Assembly (NCBI GenBank): GCA_963772935.1 | Contig: CAVYZK010000009.1 | Location: 372,001-436,000, forward strand | Origin: JANNNF01 sp963772935 | GTDB taxonomy: Bacteria > Pseudomonadota > Alphaproteobacteria > Rhodobacterales > Rhodobacteraceae | Length of the DNA stretch: 64,000 nt | Reading direction: 5' to 3' | Part shown: piece after piece, positions 62,708-64,000 of the stretch | Position numbering within the stretch: the first letter of the stretch is position 1 | How the letters are laid out: the number at the start of each line of letters is the position of its first letter | The notes under the pieces: model-generated | Databases searched by the model: none | Seen by the model: only the letters and a program-made list of their open reading frames with translations | Told to the model about the DNA's origin: nothing | Translations under genes and position numbers: made by a program

Positions 62708-63228
62708 GCGACAATCTTGGGAATGGAGTTGGCTTCGGGCGGCTCTAGGGGGCTATCCAGAAAAGATACGTCAGGCATTGACCACGACAACGGCTGCGGC
62801 CAAGGAGGAAGGGATTTCAAATACGCCTGTATCTCGTAGTCACGCTTCTTTCGATCCGTGATCTTGTCCAACTTTGCCAGTTCAAGGTCGTTCCTGCGCG
62901 ACGGTGTATCGTCGAAACTCAACCCGCCATCACCGGTCCACAGCAGGGGCAATTCGCACAAGGGGCGAAGATCATTTATCTGCGTATGATCAAGCGTGAT
63001 ACCGCGCAATTCTGGCAGGTTTCGCGCCGCGCTGATATCAGAAACACCTGCGCGATTCAGGTTCAGATACTGAAGATTTGTCAGGCTTGAAATTTCGTCG
63101 GGTAGGCGCTCAAGCGCGGCGTATGGGCCTGCAAGATTTAGAGTAGTTTCGCCATTTCTTCTGACCGATTCGATTTCCGCAACGGCATTCTTGAAGGCTA
63201 TCTGCGGGTCGGTGGTCCAATCCATCAC
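62659..63228 (-). CDS. Leucine-rich-repeat protein (intact N-terminal portion as written)
   Basis: 189-residue product as written. Two or more LRR units are visible: LERLPDEISSLTNLQYLNLN, then GVSDISAARNLPELRGITLD and HTQINDLRPLCELPLL. They are followed by a linker (RKKRDYEIQAYLKSLPPWPQ) and DVSFLDSPLEPPEANSIPKI. The last 15 residues (GPNGSGSGPKRNSRH) come from the wrong frame if the full-length gene is as reconstructed. Lies between two identical tRNA-Asp genes. Function unknown; LRR proteins usually bind other proteins. Confidence 0.6.
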   Translation of the reverse strand: MMDWTTDPQIAFKNAVAEIESVRRNGETTLNLAGPYAALERLPDEISSLTNLQYLNLNRAGVSDISAARNLPELRGITLDHTQINDLRPLCELPLLWTGDGGLSFDDTPSRRNDLELAKLDKITDRKKRDYEIQAYLKSLPPWPQPLSWSMPDVSFLDSPLEPPEANSIPKIVAGPNGSGSGPKRNSRH

Positions 63229-63298
63229 GAACTCCTTTTGCGCGGTCTATAGATGGCAATCCTTTGATGGCTTCGCAAGAGCGGCCTCACACCCCCCA

Positions 63299-63327
63299 TT
63301 GACGCCCCCCACAACCTCGGCTACTCA
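63299..63327 (+). promoter_or_regulatory. Promoter of the second tRNA-Asp
   Basis: TTGACG at 63299-63304 and TACTCA at 63322-63327, 17-base spacer. The -35 is identical to that of copy 1 but the remaining upstream sequence is different. Confidence 0.6.
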
Positions 63328-63338
63328 GCCCCAATCGC

Positions 63339-63415
63339 GCGGTGGTAGCTCAGTTGGTTAGAGTACCGGCCTGTCACGCCGGGGGTCGCGGGTTCGAGCC
63401 CCGTCCGCCGCGCCA
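63339..63415 (+). tRNA. tRNA-Asp (GTC), copy 2
   Basis: 77 bases, identical to copy 1 in every position I compared, including the encoded CCA. Confidence 0.96.
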
Positions 63416-63420
63416 TTCTC

Positions 63421-63450
63421 AAAAGCCGCTCCCGCAAGGGGCGGCTTTTT
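63421..63450 (+). terminator. Terminator after tRNA-Asp copy 2
   Basis: AAAAGCCGCTCCC pairs with GGGGCGGCTTTT around GCAA, ending in five T. It resembles the terminator of copy 1 (CCCGCAAGGGGCGG core shared), so the duplication includes tRNA plus terminator. Confidence 0.88.
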
Positions 63451-63498
63451 GGTTTTTGCGGCTTGTGGCGGGGCAGGTGCCCCGAACACGCCTGTATC

Positions 63499-63551
63499 TA
63501 CGGATCCTCTACAGGTTCTTTACGCATCCTCTACGCCGTCTTTACGCCGCC
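63499..63551. repeat. 11-base tandem repeat
   Basis: Five units starting TAC follow one another at 11-base intervals: TACGGATCCTC, TACAGGTTCTT, TACGCATCCTC, TACGCCGTCTT, TACGCCGCC. It lies just downstream of the leftward GNAT gene and after the tRNA-Asp terminator. Confidence 0.6.
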
Positions 63552-63555
63552 AATC

Positions 63556-63999
63556 TTACAGCGTCAGCCGATACCGGACATGGCCATCCGTGGCGATAAA
63601 GCTGTCGTACAGCCTGCGGGCGGCGAGGTTGCCGTGGTCGGTGTTCCAGTAAAGCCGCTTCCAGCCCATGCTCCGGGCATGGGTCATCAGGTCCGTGATC
63701 AGCGCGCGGCCCACCCCTGCGCCGCGCGCGGTGGGGGCCACGAACAGATCCTCCAGATAGCAGTCGTCGCCCATCACCCAGGTAGACGGGTGGTTCTGGT
63801 GGATGGCAAAGCCGACCGCCACATCGCCCAGAACCGCCAGCCGGGCGTTGAGGGGCGAGCCGTCATCCATCAGACGTTTCCATGTGAAATCAGTGATCTG
63901 CGCGTCGATCTTCACATCATAATAGTCCAGAAACCCCTGCCAAAGCCCGCGCCATGCGGGCTCGTCGGCAGGGGTGGCGGCGCGGATATCGAGGCTCAT
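63556..63999 (-). CDS. GNAT family N-acetyltransferase
   Basis: 147-residue acetyltransferase. Acetyl-CoA loop: DLFVAPTARGAGVGRALITD, followed by KRLYWNTDHGNLAARRLYDS, the typical motif A/B of small GNATs. N-terminal MSLDIRAATPADEPAWRGLW. Complete, starting one base from the window end. Acceptor unknown; resembles spermidine/amino-group acetyltransferases of the WNTDHGN type. Confidence 0.9.
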   Translation of the reverse strand: MSLDIRAATPADEPAWRGLWQGFLDYYDVKIDAQITDFTWKRLMDDGSPLNARLAVLGDVAVGFAIHQNHPSTWVMGDDCYLEDLFVAPTARGAGVGRALITDLMTHARSMGWKRLYWNTDHGNLAARRLYDSFIATDGHVRYRLTL

Positions 64000-64000
64000 T

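Noticed and set aside
63499..63551. CRISPR-like array
   Set aside because: Units are 11 bases with no spacers and no cas genes; it is a simple tandem repeat.

Overview
The window looks like a chromosomal stretch of a denitrification-capable member of the Rhodobacteraceae (Alphaproteobacteria). The composition is uniformly GC-rich. Supporting content includes a NosR/NirI-type flavoprotein paired with an ApbE flavin transferase, a CckA hybrid kinase, a recA gene behind a GAAC-N7-GAAC box (the alphaproteobacterial LexA operator), a ccmC-ccmD-ccmG cluster arranged like the Rhodobacter hel genes, and an aglREFGAK-type alpha-glucoside locus. The genus cannot be fixed by eye.

Layout. 1-2.3 kb: nosR/nirI and the 5' part of its apbE partner. 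2.5-5.7 kb: HNH nuclease, MFS transporter, AlkA-type glycosylase and a carboxylesterase. 5.8-15.8 kb: a sugar locus. A LacI regulator, a GH1 glucosidase and glucokinase run left; a binding protein, two permeases, a GH13 glucosidase and an ATPase run right. 15.8-20.6 kb: small proteins, a ureohydrolase with its LysR regulator, a divergent 2-oxoglutarate dioxygenase, and a glutamine amidotransferase. 20.8-32.2 kb: housekeeping genes guaB, rsmB, cckA, recA and alaS, followed by DUF1330, a class II amidotransferase, RidA and tRNA-Gly. 32.4-34.3 kb: fasciclin, anti-sigma and ECF sigma genes, a SigK/RskA-like arrangement. 34.4 kb: an RTX remnant. 35-40.9 kb: a leftward run with a cobalamin reactivator, LtrA, cupin, a pterin-binding methyltransferase, a MetF-like reductase and a Virulence_fact protein. 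41.1-48.2 kb: ppx and rlmE, an M15 peptidase facing an L,D-transpeptidase, then lpxD with a dedicated ACP and a NodE-like ketosynthase. 48.4-49.8 kb: ccmCDG. 49.8-57.1 kb: RND pump and adaptor, an AI-2E-family permease and a yqjD/yqjE-like pair. 57.3-61.5 kb: RTX protein, pirin and a GSCFA protein. 61.8-63.4 kb: two identical tRNA-Asp genes flanking a broken leucine-rich-repeat gene. A GNAT acetyltransferase closes the window.

The most striking property is that many genes are broken in the same way. Eleven sites in seven genes (GH1, aglG, aglA, ltrA, L,D-transpeptidase, RTX four times, GSCFA, plus the LRR gene as the eighth gene) each carry one extra base. Removing that base restores a continuous reading frame of normal family length. 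All of these are dispensable-type genes; the long housekeeping genes are intact. This is either uncorrected insertion error in the assembly or real decay, and read mapping would decide it.

I found no CRISPR array, prophage, transposase or secondary-metabolite cluster. The least explained pieces are the LRR gene between the tRNA-Asp repeats, the ureohydrolase/dioxygenase pair, the lpxD-ACP-ketosynthase set, and the ECF sigma/anti-sigma/fasciclin set.
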